This document shows, one piece after another, positions 1 through 10,451 of a DNA stretch of 64,000 nt. The DNA lies in the NCBI RefSeq assembly GCF_021347895.1, contig NC_067124.1, forward strand, positions 19,210,521 to 19,274,520, given 5' to 3'. Each line of letters opens with the position of its first letter. Within the stretch, counting starts at the first letter, position 1. Below the pieces are notes generated by a model that saw only the letters and a program-made list of their open reading frames with translations, was not told the DNA's origin and did no database searches. The stretch is from Acanthochromis polyacanthus (lineage: Eukaryota; Chordata; Actinopteri; Pomacentridae). A program made the position numbers and the translations under genes.

Positions 1-1685
1 GTACCCGCCACAATACCTTGCCCAGGGAACATGATTTCACAATGAAAGCATTTTGAGCCCTGGTATCCTCCTGCACATAAGCACTGAACATGCAAGCAAT
101 GTTAATTAAAGTCTGTGAGGTTTAAGGGCTTACATTTATAAAGGGATGGTGTTGAACTAGGGCTGAATGAATGGGGAAAATATCTAATTAAAGTTTTCAA
201 ATAGATCATGCAATTTCTACTGGATTTGTGATATAATTTGTTGAAGCAAATGAGTCTGATAAGTCAATCTTTAGTTTAATATTCACTTTGTAATAGATTT
301 ATAAGATGTGATGGACCATTACCACATTAGATACTGTAATATTCTGCTGGTGTGAAAAAAAATCACACTTCCAGTGTCATGGCCCCTCCCTCCTCTGCAC
401 TACCAAATGTCAGTCCTGGCGGATTGGACTCAGCTGTGGTAAGTGCACACCTGATTTTGATCACTAATCAGCTGCAGTTAAAACCAGACTCGCCCCACCA
501 GCCGCTGCTGGTTCATTGTCTCTGCTGGCTCTATGCCAGCCACACTCTGCCTTGGCCCGCTTCAGCTCCGGACTCCCCTTGCCTGCTCTGTCCTGCCCAC
601 CCTATTCCCGGGGCTTCTCTCCCTCGTCCTTGCCTCGGTTCCCCATCGCTGCATTCCTGCAGCCGCCTGTCTCTGCCGACGCCCTGTCAGTCACTCTCCC
701 AGGTCTGCCTTGGTTCTGGTCTGCCGCTCCCCTCGCTGGATTTGTTAACTCGTGAGTTGAGCCATTTTGTTTTAGTTTAGCCCTTGGCCCATGCAGAGCC
801 CTGTTTAGTTTGTTATTGTTTATTTTTTTAGTGCTCTGTTTGGTTTCTAGTTAAATTCGTTGTTTTCTGTATGGAGTTTGGTTACCTTAGTTAGTTCAGT
901 CTGTGGTCAGTGTTTTCTGTGTGATAAATCCTTAGTTCAGCCTCAGTCTGTCTGCCTGTTTATGGTGCCTGCACTCTGGGTTCACCTCCCCCTGCCCACC
1001 CCCACCCCACCACATCCAGTGGCTTGGCCTTCATGTTTATTTAGTGAAGTACAGTTAACAGAATGGGCATACAGTTAACAGAATGGGCTACTGTTCTGAC
1101 TGTAACCCACGCCAACTCCATGTTACTAGCCACAGTTCCAACTGAGAAGAGGCAGAACACACACATTAACTTTCCTAAACTTGCCTAAAAGTCCCTTGTG
1201 ACCGACAGCTGCTAGACAGCAGGCACCCTGTGTTTAAAGGCTCAGGAAATGATTAACTCAGAACATTACAATACCATCATTACAATTGCTGTTACACAGG
1301 GAGGACAGCGTGAATTTTTAAAATCACTGACATGACAGATTCAACTTTGGGTCAGGCATGATGCATGATGTGCTGGATCTGCTGAACTGTGGCCCTGTAA
1401 TCTGGTAATTGCATTGACTCAAATCTAAAATTCAATTAGAAATCATGGAACCTCTGAATCCCTGGTTGTTGTGGGACATTTAAAATTCCCCTGAAATGGG
1501 TAGAATTTGTAAGTAACCTGGTAGTAACTATCATATGAACTTAGTGAAGGCTTGTCTCACCTTTACCCTAAACTCGCAGAGGAGAAAAGACTAACCGGTT
1601 TGCTGATTCCATCTCTGATACTATTTGACATGTTGCACTTAAATAGTCTCTGATCACAGTGAGTCCCATTAATTATAAAGAGAGT
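1..1685. other. Non-coding flank with a C/T-rich stretch
   Basis: No supported gene. From about 352 to 1060 the plus strand is rich in C and T and gives several overlapping open frames of low complexity (Ser, Pro and Leu rich); these resemble repeat-derived sequence, not a conserved protein. A short direct repeat (ACAGTTAACAGAATGGGC) occurs twice near 1050-1090. The rest is AT-rich with nothing recognised. Confidence 0.4.
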
Positions 1686-1830
1686 GGAGCTTCCATCAGT
1701 GAGCTGAACTCTGTCATTGGCTGTGACCTCACAGCTGCTGTTCAGCTAAAAGAAAGAAAGGGAGGATCCAGAGGAGAAGCAGAATGACTGACAAAGTTGC
1801 TGAAGTCTGACAAATTTGCATTGTTTGAAA
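1686..1830 (-). pseudogene. Decayed C1-type Ig exon
   Basis: The reverse strand aligns by eye with the first part of the C1 exon used by the intact genes downstream, including the segment coding Leu-Asn..Ala-Ser-Asp-Arg-Val and the GGATCCTCC stretch, but with substitutions and broken frames. It lies behind the other relics at 2.4-3.06 kb in the order expected for a minus-strand CEACAM-like gene running leftwards from the signal exon relic near 9.63 kb. Confidence 0.55.
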
Positions 1831-2429
1831 TAACGATCACATTGGAGACTTTAGCTGAATCATTTAACTGACTATATGGTTTTTCCATTTTGAATCATCA
1901 GGGACCTTCTGCTTGACCATCTCTAATTTGCTTGGACTTTTTTAAACTATAAACTACAGATGTTTTAGAAGCTATATGTAAAATCTTAGACTGCTATGTG
2001 AAAAATGCCTGTGACCCACATTCAGCACATTTTTTTTTTCATACGTTGAAATTTTTTGGCTGTTTGACAATATTTCTGACTGTAAAAAATATCTGCTTGA
2101 ATTTTACTGTTATTTCTTATGTCATTGATTCAGACTCTGCTATATGGGATGAGTATATCGAATGGTGTCTAATTATGGGTAAGTGCTGTCATAACAAGTT
2201 CCACCCCATCCGCACACATGAACAATAAAAATGGTAATGTAGAGGTCATCTTGTGATATTTTCTTTTCTTCTAACATGAGCTAAAAGATGAGACTTTTCA
2301 TGATGGCTTGCCTTAATCAGAGACTATTTGACCTACTTATTGCAGATTCTGAACCAGTGGTATGTTGAGAAATAACAGTGAAAATGTCAGACTTTTATCT
2401 TTAATCGTTTCAGAGATGTTGTGATCGAA

Positions 2430-2600
2430 CTGTTCAGGCAAATCCAAGATGGTCAACCTGACATTGCTATAAAAAATTGCTGATTTGAGATGGAATGATT
2501 TAATAGTTCTTCTGTTGTTATGACTCTTCCAAATGTTCATCAGTCTGAGCTCTGATTCTATGTAAAGCAGCTCATTCCCTGTCAGAAACTAAAAGTGGGG
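2430..2600 (-). pseudogene. Decayed C2-type Ig exon
   Basis: Read on the minus strand, this matches the middle of the C2 exon: the stretch equivalent to GAGCTGCTTTACA..GAATCAGAGCTCA is recognisable, followed by the 'ATGAACA' of the IQMNN region. Frame and splice sites are lost. It sits between a C1 relic at 2.94 kb and another at 1.7 kb, consistent with C1-C2-third-domain order on the minus strand. Confidence 0.5.
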
Positions 2601-2937
2601 AAATAAACAGCAGTCACCCATAATAAATATTGACTTGAGAAAAAGCTATGTATGGCATTTCGCTTGGCTGAGTCTAAAGGGATCATGATGCAAAGTATCT
2701 CATTTAGATGCAGAACTGCATAATTAAAACTAAATACAGTCATTTACTCAATTCTGGAAAGGCACTGCAACAAGCAAATAGCAACAAACACAATAAAAAG
2801 TCATTTAGATAAAACCCCTTCTGCCATGATACTTATAGTACTTCAATTAAATCAAGCTGCAAATTTCAAAGGCTGCATGCCATTTGCATCTAAATGTAAT
2901 ATGAAAGAGTGAATATGCGTGCTGCATAATGACTCAC

Positions 2938-3060
2938 AGCTGATGTAGAGTTTAACTGGATCAGTGGCATAATTACTGAAGTCATTGAACACATAACAAG
3001 TGATTTGTCTCTGTTAACAGTCACATTAATCATAGCAAGAGTGGTGCAAGATTTTGTTAC
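2938..3060 (-). pseudogene. Decayed C1 exon, 3' half with donor
   Basis: On the minus strand the sequence corresponds to the end of the C1 exon: AATGTGACT, TGTGTTCAATG, ATGCCACTGATCC and the terminal AGCT followed by a preserved GTGAGT donor. The upstream half is unrecognisable. It is part of the decayed minus-strand copy and marks its direction. Confidence 0.6.
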
Positions 3061-3149
3061 TCAGGTGATTTGACAAAACTATAAAAATTGCAGTATTTTC
3101 AGGACTCATGGCCTTACACTGTGCAAAGGAAAATAATGGTAAAATGTCT

Positions 3150-3345
3150 GCACTTAGATAACACCCTTCTGCCTTGGTGGTACTCAAAGCGCTTCACAAT
3201 GTAAAGGTGCTTGTCTATCATTGGGAGAAACTTTGGGTTCAGTATCTTGCCCAAGGACATTTGATATTTGGAAATTCAGGGGATTAAACTGCCAAACTTG
3301 CAATCATTGGACAACCCACTCTTCCACCTGAGCCACACCTGCCCA
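3150..3345 (-). repeat. tRNA-derived SINE-like repeat
   Basis: On the minus strand the head GTGTGGCTCAGGTGGAAGAG resembles a pol III A box and AGTTTAATCCC a degraded B box. The body (GCGCTTCAC.., TCTTGCCCAAGGACA) is a theme common in teleost interspersed repeats. No protein is encoded. Exact family and ends were not determined. Confidence 0.5.
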
Positions 3346-3885
3346 AAACAAGTCGGTATAAAGTTTGATTTTGCTTGAAATGACACACTCACTCTAAATA
3401 TTAAGCATTGCTTATCCATCACAATTACATTTATCTCTGCATACACCTGCTGCCAACACAAGCTCATGTGTGAGTTGGATCAGGTCACTTTAAGTGCTTA
3501 CCGGGTGATGCATTAAATCTGTGCTCACCTGTTTTTGTACTGCTCACAAAGTTCAGTCTGACCCAGGTGTGGCTGCAACACTGGCTCCCCCGAGCGCTTG
3601 GTCACTGTGACTTGTGAAGTACAATACCTAATAACATAAATAAATAATAATTCTTTAAAAAAGTAAAGAAAAAATAAATCTAAAATTAGATTTACATTTC
3701 ATAGGAAAAGGCATAAGTACTCAGTGGCGGCTGGTGGTGAAATTTGTTGGGTGGGCTAACAAATGCATAATACCGATTAAATGGTTAACACAGCTGCAAA
3801 AGCAACATCACCTATGATACACACAGTTACATCAATTACAGGTACACTATACCTTTTTAGTGCTCTACATAAACACACTCTCTCA

Positions 3886-3888
<3 letters not shown>

Positions 3889-3978
<90 letters not shown>
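3889..3978. repeat. (AC)n microsatellite
   Basis: About 45 uninterrupted AC dinucleotides. It lies inside the hAT-like element. Open frames through it are His-Thr or Cys-Val repeats without meaning. Confidence 0.95.
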
Positions 3979-3981
<3 letters not shown>

Positions 3982-3989
3982 TGTGTCTT

Positions 3990-4250
3990 GCTATCATTGT
4001 GGGGACATACCATTGACTCCCATTCATATCTAACCCCTAACCCTTACCCTAACCTTAACCCAGACCAAAACAATGGCTAACCCTAAAGAAACATTTTTGC
4101 ACTTTTACTTTTTTCACTAACAACAACATGGCCAAAAAAACACTGTTTAAACTTGTGGGGACCGAAATGAGGTCCCCACAAGTGACATAGTTTTCGGTTT
4201 TCCTACAGTTGTGGGGACATTTGGTCCCCACAATATAGCAAAAACATGGG
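3990..4250. repeat. GTGGGGAC palindromic interspersed repeat
   Basis: The segment contains repeated TGTGGGGAC and its complement GTCCCCACA as hairpin arms (around 4000, 4155-4180 and 4210-4230), with CCCTAACCCTTACCCTAACC between them. Such GTGGGGAC-flanked units are common in fish genomes. The CCCTAA run is internal to the repeat and does not mark a telomere. Confidence 0.5.
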
Positions 4251-4372
4251 CACACACACACACCACTACAAAATGTGTTCCAACTGCAACGACTGCCCAC
4301 AGATAGCCTGCTGCAACTGTCTTATTACAACTGTATGGCGACATGTAGTGCAAAACACGCCTTCAGCACAAC

Positions 4373-5640
4373 AGATCAAGTCAAGTCAAGTCAAGAAATC
4401 TTTAATGTCCCCGCGGGGCAATTTTAGGTGCAGCCAGCAGCAAACAACAGACAAAACACAATAAAATGCGATACGCAACAGTAAAAATACACAACAGAAA
4501 CAACAATAACAATAATTAGTTAAATACAATAGAATACAAGATAAATAAAAACCTAAGGAAAGTTAAAATGACCACAGAGCGGACTGCCTTATAAAGGCGT
4601 TAAAAACCATTCTTTGTTAAGAAGGCCAATGGCCAATGGGACCCATGATTTTTTGAATCTAACTGTCCTACATATAGGCACTTGAAACCTGCGTCTAGAA
4701 GGAAGCATCCTGAATTCGGAAGCTAGAGGGTGGCTAGGGTCGAACCGGACGAGAGTTGCCTTTTTTAAGGATCTAGTCTTAGGACAGAAATGTCAGTTAG
4801 TCGAGTGCCAATGATTTTGCTGCACATTCTGACAATACCTTGGAGTCTGTTTTGGTTTTTAAGGTTGACTAAGCCAAACCAGCAGATAAAAGCAAATGTC
4901 AGGACAGACTCAATAAAACTTGAGTAAAACATATACATAAACTTAGGTTCAACCTTTATATTCCTGAGCTTCCTGAGGAAATACAAGCGCTGGTTGGCTT
5001 TCTTGCACACAGCATCAACCTGATGCTCGAACGACAGCCTGTCATCAATAATCGTCCCAAGGTATCTGTACTGCTGAACTGATTCCACAGTTTGACCGTT
5101 AATCGATGAAGGAGCGATGACTGAACGGGACTTCCTAAAATCAGTCGTCATTTCCTTGGTTTTCTGAACATTAATAGTGAGGAAGGACGACTTGCACCAC
5201 TGAATGAAGTCCTCTACTACAGGGCCGGGCACAGAGTCATCATGGCTGAGAAGGGACACAATCACGGAGTCATCGGCGAACTTCACAATATGACGCTTCT
5301 CATATGAGCTCTGACATGCATTCGTGTATGCGACATAATCATGTTAAGAAGAGTAATTGTTACATCGTCAACCCCCCTCCCCGACTGATACGCAAATTGG
5401 ACAGGGTCCAAGTATGACTGGACAGTGTTCATAAGATCCTCTTTCACAATCCTCTCAAAGGACTTCATTACCAGGGAGGTGAGTGCCACGGGTCTAAAAT
5501 CATTCAGTGCCTTCGTGCATTTATTTTTGGGCACAGGGACAATAATTGAGTCCTTCCACAGGCGACTTCCACTTCCTACTCCGGAGCTGCGAAAGCGTAG
5601 AAGAAACTCCCGGCCATACTGAAGCGGTTCGCTGTTCGCG
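4373..5640 (-). mobile_element. L2/CR1-like LINE fragment, reverse transcriptase broken
   Basis: Two minus-strand open frames carry reverse transcriptase pieces. The first (from about 5620) has the N-terminal motif NDFRPVALTS..MKSFERIV and LDPVQFAYQ..RGVDD. The second (5286 to 4765) starts at the catalytic FADD motif and continues through the thumb region (VQQYRYLGTIIDDRLSF, ..KLRN). Between VDD..LLN and FADD the core of the domain is missing, so the element is dead. Its 3' end is a TCAAG microsatellite near 4375 preceded by a short AT-rich tail. This arrangement is typical of fish L2/CR1-clade LINEs. It lies inside the hAT-like element. Confidence 0.8.
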
Positions 5641-6420
5641 CCGAGTCCGCACAGAAGGTGAAATAAAAGTATCCAAAGTACCACCAGGCCCGTCAGACTA
5701 AGGTGAGACATAGCGGCAACTTGTTACTGGTGAATCCCATAAAGTAAGCGTTAGTACGACAAAAACAGACGATCCAGGTTAGAAAACACAAAGCACACAG
5801 GTACTGCTGCTGCTGCGTGTCGCCATTACCAGCGCCATCGTCATCCCGGATGGGACTGCTCTTCTTGAGAGAGAAAAGAAACAGATGACAGATGACCTCA
5901 GCAAAAACAAGGTGTCACAGTCCTTTAACAGGTCAACATGGGCCTACCTTATTTGAAAAGAAGCTCACATCGACGGCCGATGTGATCCCAGTCTCTTAAC
6001 TTCCAGCTTTTCCTCCAAAGACATTGAGGAAAATGGACATGAAAGCAAATAATCCACCTCATTCATGCTAACGCCCACCATAGCGTAGCCTTTTCTCACT
6101 GCGTCAAAGGCCTGTGGGCTGCCTGAAGTTAGCCCAAATGATCAGTAAATCACAGGGGCGGGACATGACACCTGTCAATCACTTACAAGAACGAAATGAA
6201 TGAAAGCGGACTGCATCTGCTGGGGCTGTAAATAATAAGCCCATTTAGAGATATTCTATGTTTTTCTTTTGAGTGATTGGTGCTGTTGCTACCTTTTTCA
6301 CCTAAACTTAAAACAATCTGTTGTAAGTTATTTGAAAAACAATTTTCTCATCTTTTTTGTGTTTGCTTGGGAGGGCTTAGCCCTGTTAGCCCATTCATAC
6401 CAGCCATCCCTGTAAGTACT

Positions 6421-8960
6421 AACAAAAAAACAAAAAACAAATTTACTCTACTCAGCTTAACTTTTACTGCACAGAAATGACTGTTTGCTTTTGCAATGTT
6501 CACCAATAAATTTCCTTTTAAAACAATCACTCAGCAATGACATACAAGACAGTAGACTTCTTCAGTGTAGATTTCAATTGTTGTCTTTCTCTTCCTGTAT
6601 CTTATTGAGGCTACAGTATCATATTGCCTAAATTGTAACACTAGACAACATTAAAATGGCATAATTAAAACAACAATAACCAACAAAAATAACTCAGACT
6701 GCAGTTTTTTCACATGCTGACAGCATGAAACCTGGTGACAGATAACTCACCTCGACATTACGTCATGCCCTCGACTGTTAACACCCTGAGGAAGTTGTAT
6801 TCTGCATCACTGAAATGATTAATTTTACAACACAGTGGGCCATAGAAATACATGATGTGCAATTGTAGTGGGTGTATTTATGGATTTTATCAGTGACAGA
6901 TGCATTTACAAAACTTAATTAGACCTGTCAGAGACTTAAAACACTGCTGTTACGTGAACAGAAGAGCAGACGTACATCCCAGTTTTGAGATGAAAAGCTT
7001 TGCATCAGCGGTACAGTTCAGCTGCATGCATCTAATAACTGTACTATTGTAAGTCAATTTATAGTCTTTAGAAGATTAGTCTAGTGACTCCAGGTTTTGG
7101 TGTGACTGCACAGTAGATAAAAACTGAATTGTATTCTACTGGAATGATGTCAGTGTACAACTGTTTACATACAGCACAGACTTAGAGACATAAATTAATT
7201 AATGCAGTACTCGCACACTAAAAATGCCCTTTATAGGCATCAGTATATAAAACTTGTGAAAAGAAATAATGTGAAAACCCAGAACCGTCTGACTTTGCAC
7301 CACCATGCCATCCCCACATAGATATTAAGTTAAATAATTCCCATTTACTTGCTAAATTAGCCTGTGCATGTATACACACACACATCTATTGTTTAGGTTA
7401 AGAACAGATGCATAATACAGGAAGGGAGAACAAGTGTGTAGTTTGATGTGTTTATTGCTGTTTGTCTCTATTAGAACAACTTTCTGAATTAGATTAAATT
7501 GTCTGAAAGGAATCTCAGGTAGAGCTGAGGAAAGTCCAGGGCATCAAAACAACTTGCTGGAATTAAAAGCACAGGTGAGTTTCTCTACACAGATTTCTAT
7601 CTTGGTTCTTTTAGATACAGAGATGAAATAGAAAGACAGCGTAGTAATAGCCTAGTTACACATTCAGAAAATTTTGCTTTTATGTGCTAATTTTCAATGT
7701 CTCACATTTCTGCTTGCTATTTCAGCAATATTTTTACAGTTTAAATTTTCTGACACTAAACAACGACTCATTTCTGTTTGCTGTTAATAGGATTGATCAT
7801 TGCAGAGTTTTAGTAAACAGGCTGCTGTGAAGCTTCCTTCAGTAAAAGCTGGTTTCACAAAGTAATGCTTTGTGCAACACATGAGCACACTCTTGTGGAC
7901 AATAGAAATGCAAAGTAGAATATAATGTAAGTGTTCATCAACAGATCTGATGGAAAGTTTTTAAAGTTTATTTGAACAAAAAAATTATCAAAAGTTATCA
8001 GGTTTCAGTCACTGTTGAAGAAAGTTAATCATACTTTTGAAAGCTGGATGACACTAGAACAGAGTATGTCAGGTCTGTTATACAACACCTGGAAGATCAA
8101 ATAGTGTCAATACCGATTAATTAAAGCGGAATCTGTTAACAGTCATGAGAGCAGCAGCATGGGGTAATGCCATGTCAGCAATTAGAATTGCCTTCATTTC
8201 AAAAAACGGAAGGAAAAACAGAAACAGTTGTTAGTATATGACTGAAATACTGTGGGGCCAAAAGTAACTCTGAAAGACTGCTGGTTTGTTGTTTTGTCAT
8301 TTCTCATTGACAGTTTTATTTCATATGAACATGATATTTGAGGAGACAACAATGATGCGCAGAGAGAGATGATCTAAAATAAATTTAATGTATTTTACCA
8401 GAATGGGTGAGACTGTGATATAACATCTGTTTCCTCAGACAAAAGTCAATCTTTGGACCACCATGTGCCCCGTCATGATCAGGACTGTGGAGATCACCAT
8501 AGACAAAGAACCACTGGTGGGAGTAGACCAGGAGAAAAATGAAAACATTACTCTGTCTTTTCCATTTACAACCATCAACTGTTTAAAAACATAACACTGA
8601 GAAACAGAGCTCATATAACATGTAGTTTGGGGAGTACAGAAGCTGCTCATACTGTGTATTTTACAGATGTGGTGGCAGGTTAGAGACATTCACCATTTCT
8701 GTTTTTCTCCCAACATTTGAGAGCACAGATCAAATAGGAGTCAGTGAGAGTTTTCCATCCATCCAACCTCATGGTGGAGCTAGAGGAGAAGTCAGTGGAT
8801 CATGAAGCTACTTGCTTACAGTTAATGAGGGTAAATGACCTCATTTCATCCCAAAGTGTAACATTTTTTTGTGATCTGTCAGTGACTCCTTAATTACTGT
8901 TAACTCACAACGTGTCACACATTATCTTGTGCAAAGAGAGTCACTGTAGAATTTATTCAG
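6421..8960. other. AT-rich intergenic DNA, nothing recognised
   Basis: No gene, Ig relic or mobile element is supported. A short (CA) run occurs near 7375. The stretch at 8440-8700 has some codon-like character on both strands but no recognisable domain or splice frame. Confidence 0.4.
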
Positions 8961-8984
8961 TCTTTCATTGTTTTGTACATTGAA

Positions 8985-9500
8985 TTATATTATAGATTTG
9001 ATTTTAATCAAAGAAGATGGGAATCCGGGGGGAGAGCTGGGTCCACGGGTGGGTATTGTGGAGATGATACTAGAACTGATGGAAAACCAGAAGGGGAAAA
9101 CAGAGTCTGCGAGGAGATCAGAATCTATGGGGGGCTGAAGCCATCGAGGGGGAAGCAGAGGTCGGTGGGGAAAACAAAATCTATGAAGGAATGTGAGTCT
9201 ATGGTCTGGCAGGGAGTGGATGAAAGTACAGAGCGCAAATAGCTGGAGGTGAGGTGGAGAACTGGTGAGTAGAGTGAACCAATTACTACAGCTGATGTGA
9301 ATCACTGCAATCAGCAAAGTGCAGGCAGGTGAGTGAGACAAGGGAGACAAGCAGATAGACGCAGAGACCAACAGTAACCAACAGAGGGAGCCAGAGGGAC
9401 AAGACAAGGAGAGAGAGACAACAGGGAGAGACATGACAGGATGAAGGAGAGATGAGGAGGAAGGAGAAGAATAGGGGCTGGAGCCAGGATCATAACAGTT
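8985..9500. repeat. Purine-rich repeat-like stretch
   Basis: The plus strand is G/A rich (for example GGAGGAAGGAGAAGAATAGG near 9455) and ends with GGCTGGAGCCAGGATCATAACAG. The open frames on both strands are low complexity. Composition and terminal sequence suggest an interspersed repeat of unknown class. Confidence 0.35.
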
Positions 9501-9587
9501 AACATATTTTCATTTTTTTTGTTTGTTTCGTTTTTAGAAACAAGTAAAAAATATTTTTGTTTCTTGAGTCAAGATGTAAGAGCTCAA

Positions 9588-9633
9588 TTGAGATAGATCC
9601 AAGAATGATGATGCTGATCATAACCGTTTCCAT
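9588..9633 (-). pseudogene. Decayed signal-peptide exon of a minus-strand CEACAM-like gene
   Basis: The minus strand reads ATG GAA ACG GTT ATG ATC AGC.., matching the signal exon of gene B at 52.7 kb ([15 protein letters not shown]). Here the splice donor CAG|GTGAG has become CAATTGAG, so the exon cannot be spliced normally. The shared flanking sequence upstream shows that this was once the leftward partner of a divergent pair with gene A. Confidence 0.75.
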
Positions 9634-9734
9634 TTTAAATATCACAAAGTACAAAAAGTGGTTTGTCTTTGACTCTCTGACTTTCCCTCTGCTGATTTCA
9701 GTCTATGAATGTCTGTTCTAAAACCCAGAGGTAT

Positions 9735-9742
9735 GAGGAAGT
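9735..9742 (+). promoter_or_regulatory. GAGGAAGT, PU.1/ETS-like site (decayed-pair copy)
   Basis: GAGGAAGT lies about 100 bp upstream of the decayed minus-strand start. The same motif in the same context (CCAGAGGTATGAGGAAGTAGA) occurs in the B/C intergenic region. The core fits the PU.1/ETS consensus used by many TATA-less myeloid promoters. Function is inferred only. Confidence 0.35.
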
Positions 9743-10405
9743 AGATCTGCATCTCTAAAACTTCCTGATCTTGTTAATCATTACTAACATGTTGTTAAAC
9801 TTCCATTCTCTAATGTCATGTCTCATGTCACATCCACCAAAAATGGATGACACTATGAAATATATTTACAGAACATTTGTCTCCTTCCTCTTGTTTTGGG
9901 AACTTCAGAGTCAGTCCTCTTCTGTCCCAAAAGCTTGTATGCTATTAAATCATCAACATCTGAGCAATAAAATATATAAATCTAAATTTTAATTCTAGCA
10001 CAAGCACCTGTAGCACATAAACAAATAAAGTCAACAACATTTTTTATACACTCTTTCAAACCTGCACCCATTCACTCTTCATTTTCCTGATGTTAGACAT
10101 TAAGACATTTTCAAAATGAAGTAATCCTTTGACATGCATTTATATTGTATGCTGATTTGTTTTCTACTCGCCTGTTAAATCCCTAACTTCTTCTAGATTG
10201 ATTGAACAAACTCATTTTTGTTACAGGAGGGAGGCGTCCTGCACTTTTTGACCACACGTGATCAGGTATCAGGCTGCTCTCACGATTTAATGATTTCTTA
10301 ATACCACACAAAGGCTTAGATTCACTCAGCATAATAAGTCACCAGGTTACCAGGAGATTCGAATTATTCATTGTCCTCAACTGCACCGTTCAGGAAGGTT
10401 GATCA

Positions 10406-10451
10406 ATGGCTAAGTTACTACTACTTTTCATCGTCTTCGCGACCTTTACAG
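10406..10451 (+). CDS. Gene A signal-peptide exon
   Basis: Codes [16 protein letters not shown]: a Lys followed by a hydrophobic core, as in a secretory signal. The ATG is the only one in frame and lies in the same place as in genes C and D ([16 protein letters not shown]). Donor ACAG|GTACGAG gives phase 1. 46 nt. Confidence 0.85.

Larger units (their letters stand above)
3714..6420. mobile_element. Non-autonomous hAT-like element with 8-bp target duplication
   Basis: The element runs 3722-6412. Its left end is CAGTGGCGGCTGGTGG, and the right end read in reverse is CAGGGATGGCTGGTATG, so the terminal inverted repeats share CAG.G..GGCTGGT and an inner GGGCTAACA. Both sides are flanked by the same 8 bp, TAAGTACT (3714-3721 and 6413-6420), the size expected for hAT elements. 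No hAT transposase is recognisable inside. It has hosted later insertions: an (AC)n tract, a GTGGGGAC-palindrome repeat and a LINE fragment. Confidence 0.85.

Noticed and set aside
352..780. 142-residue frame rich in Ser, Pro and Leu
   Set aside because: Overlapping frames of the same composition occur in all phases; no domain; likely C/T-rich repeat.
3777..4080. Open frames of Cys-Val or His-Thr repeats
   Set aside because: They only translate the (AC)n microsatellite.
4020..4090. CCCTAA-type telomere-like run
   Set aside because: Short, degenerate and internal to an interspersed GTGGGGAC repeat; not a chromosome end or fusion site.
8435..8700. Possible exon with codon-like character
   Set aside because: No open frame with splice sites on the plus strand and no recognisable domain on either strand.
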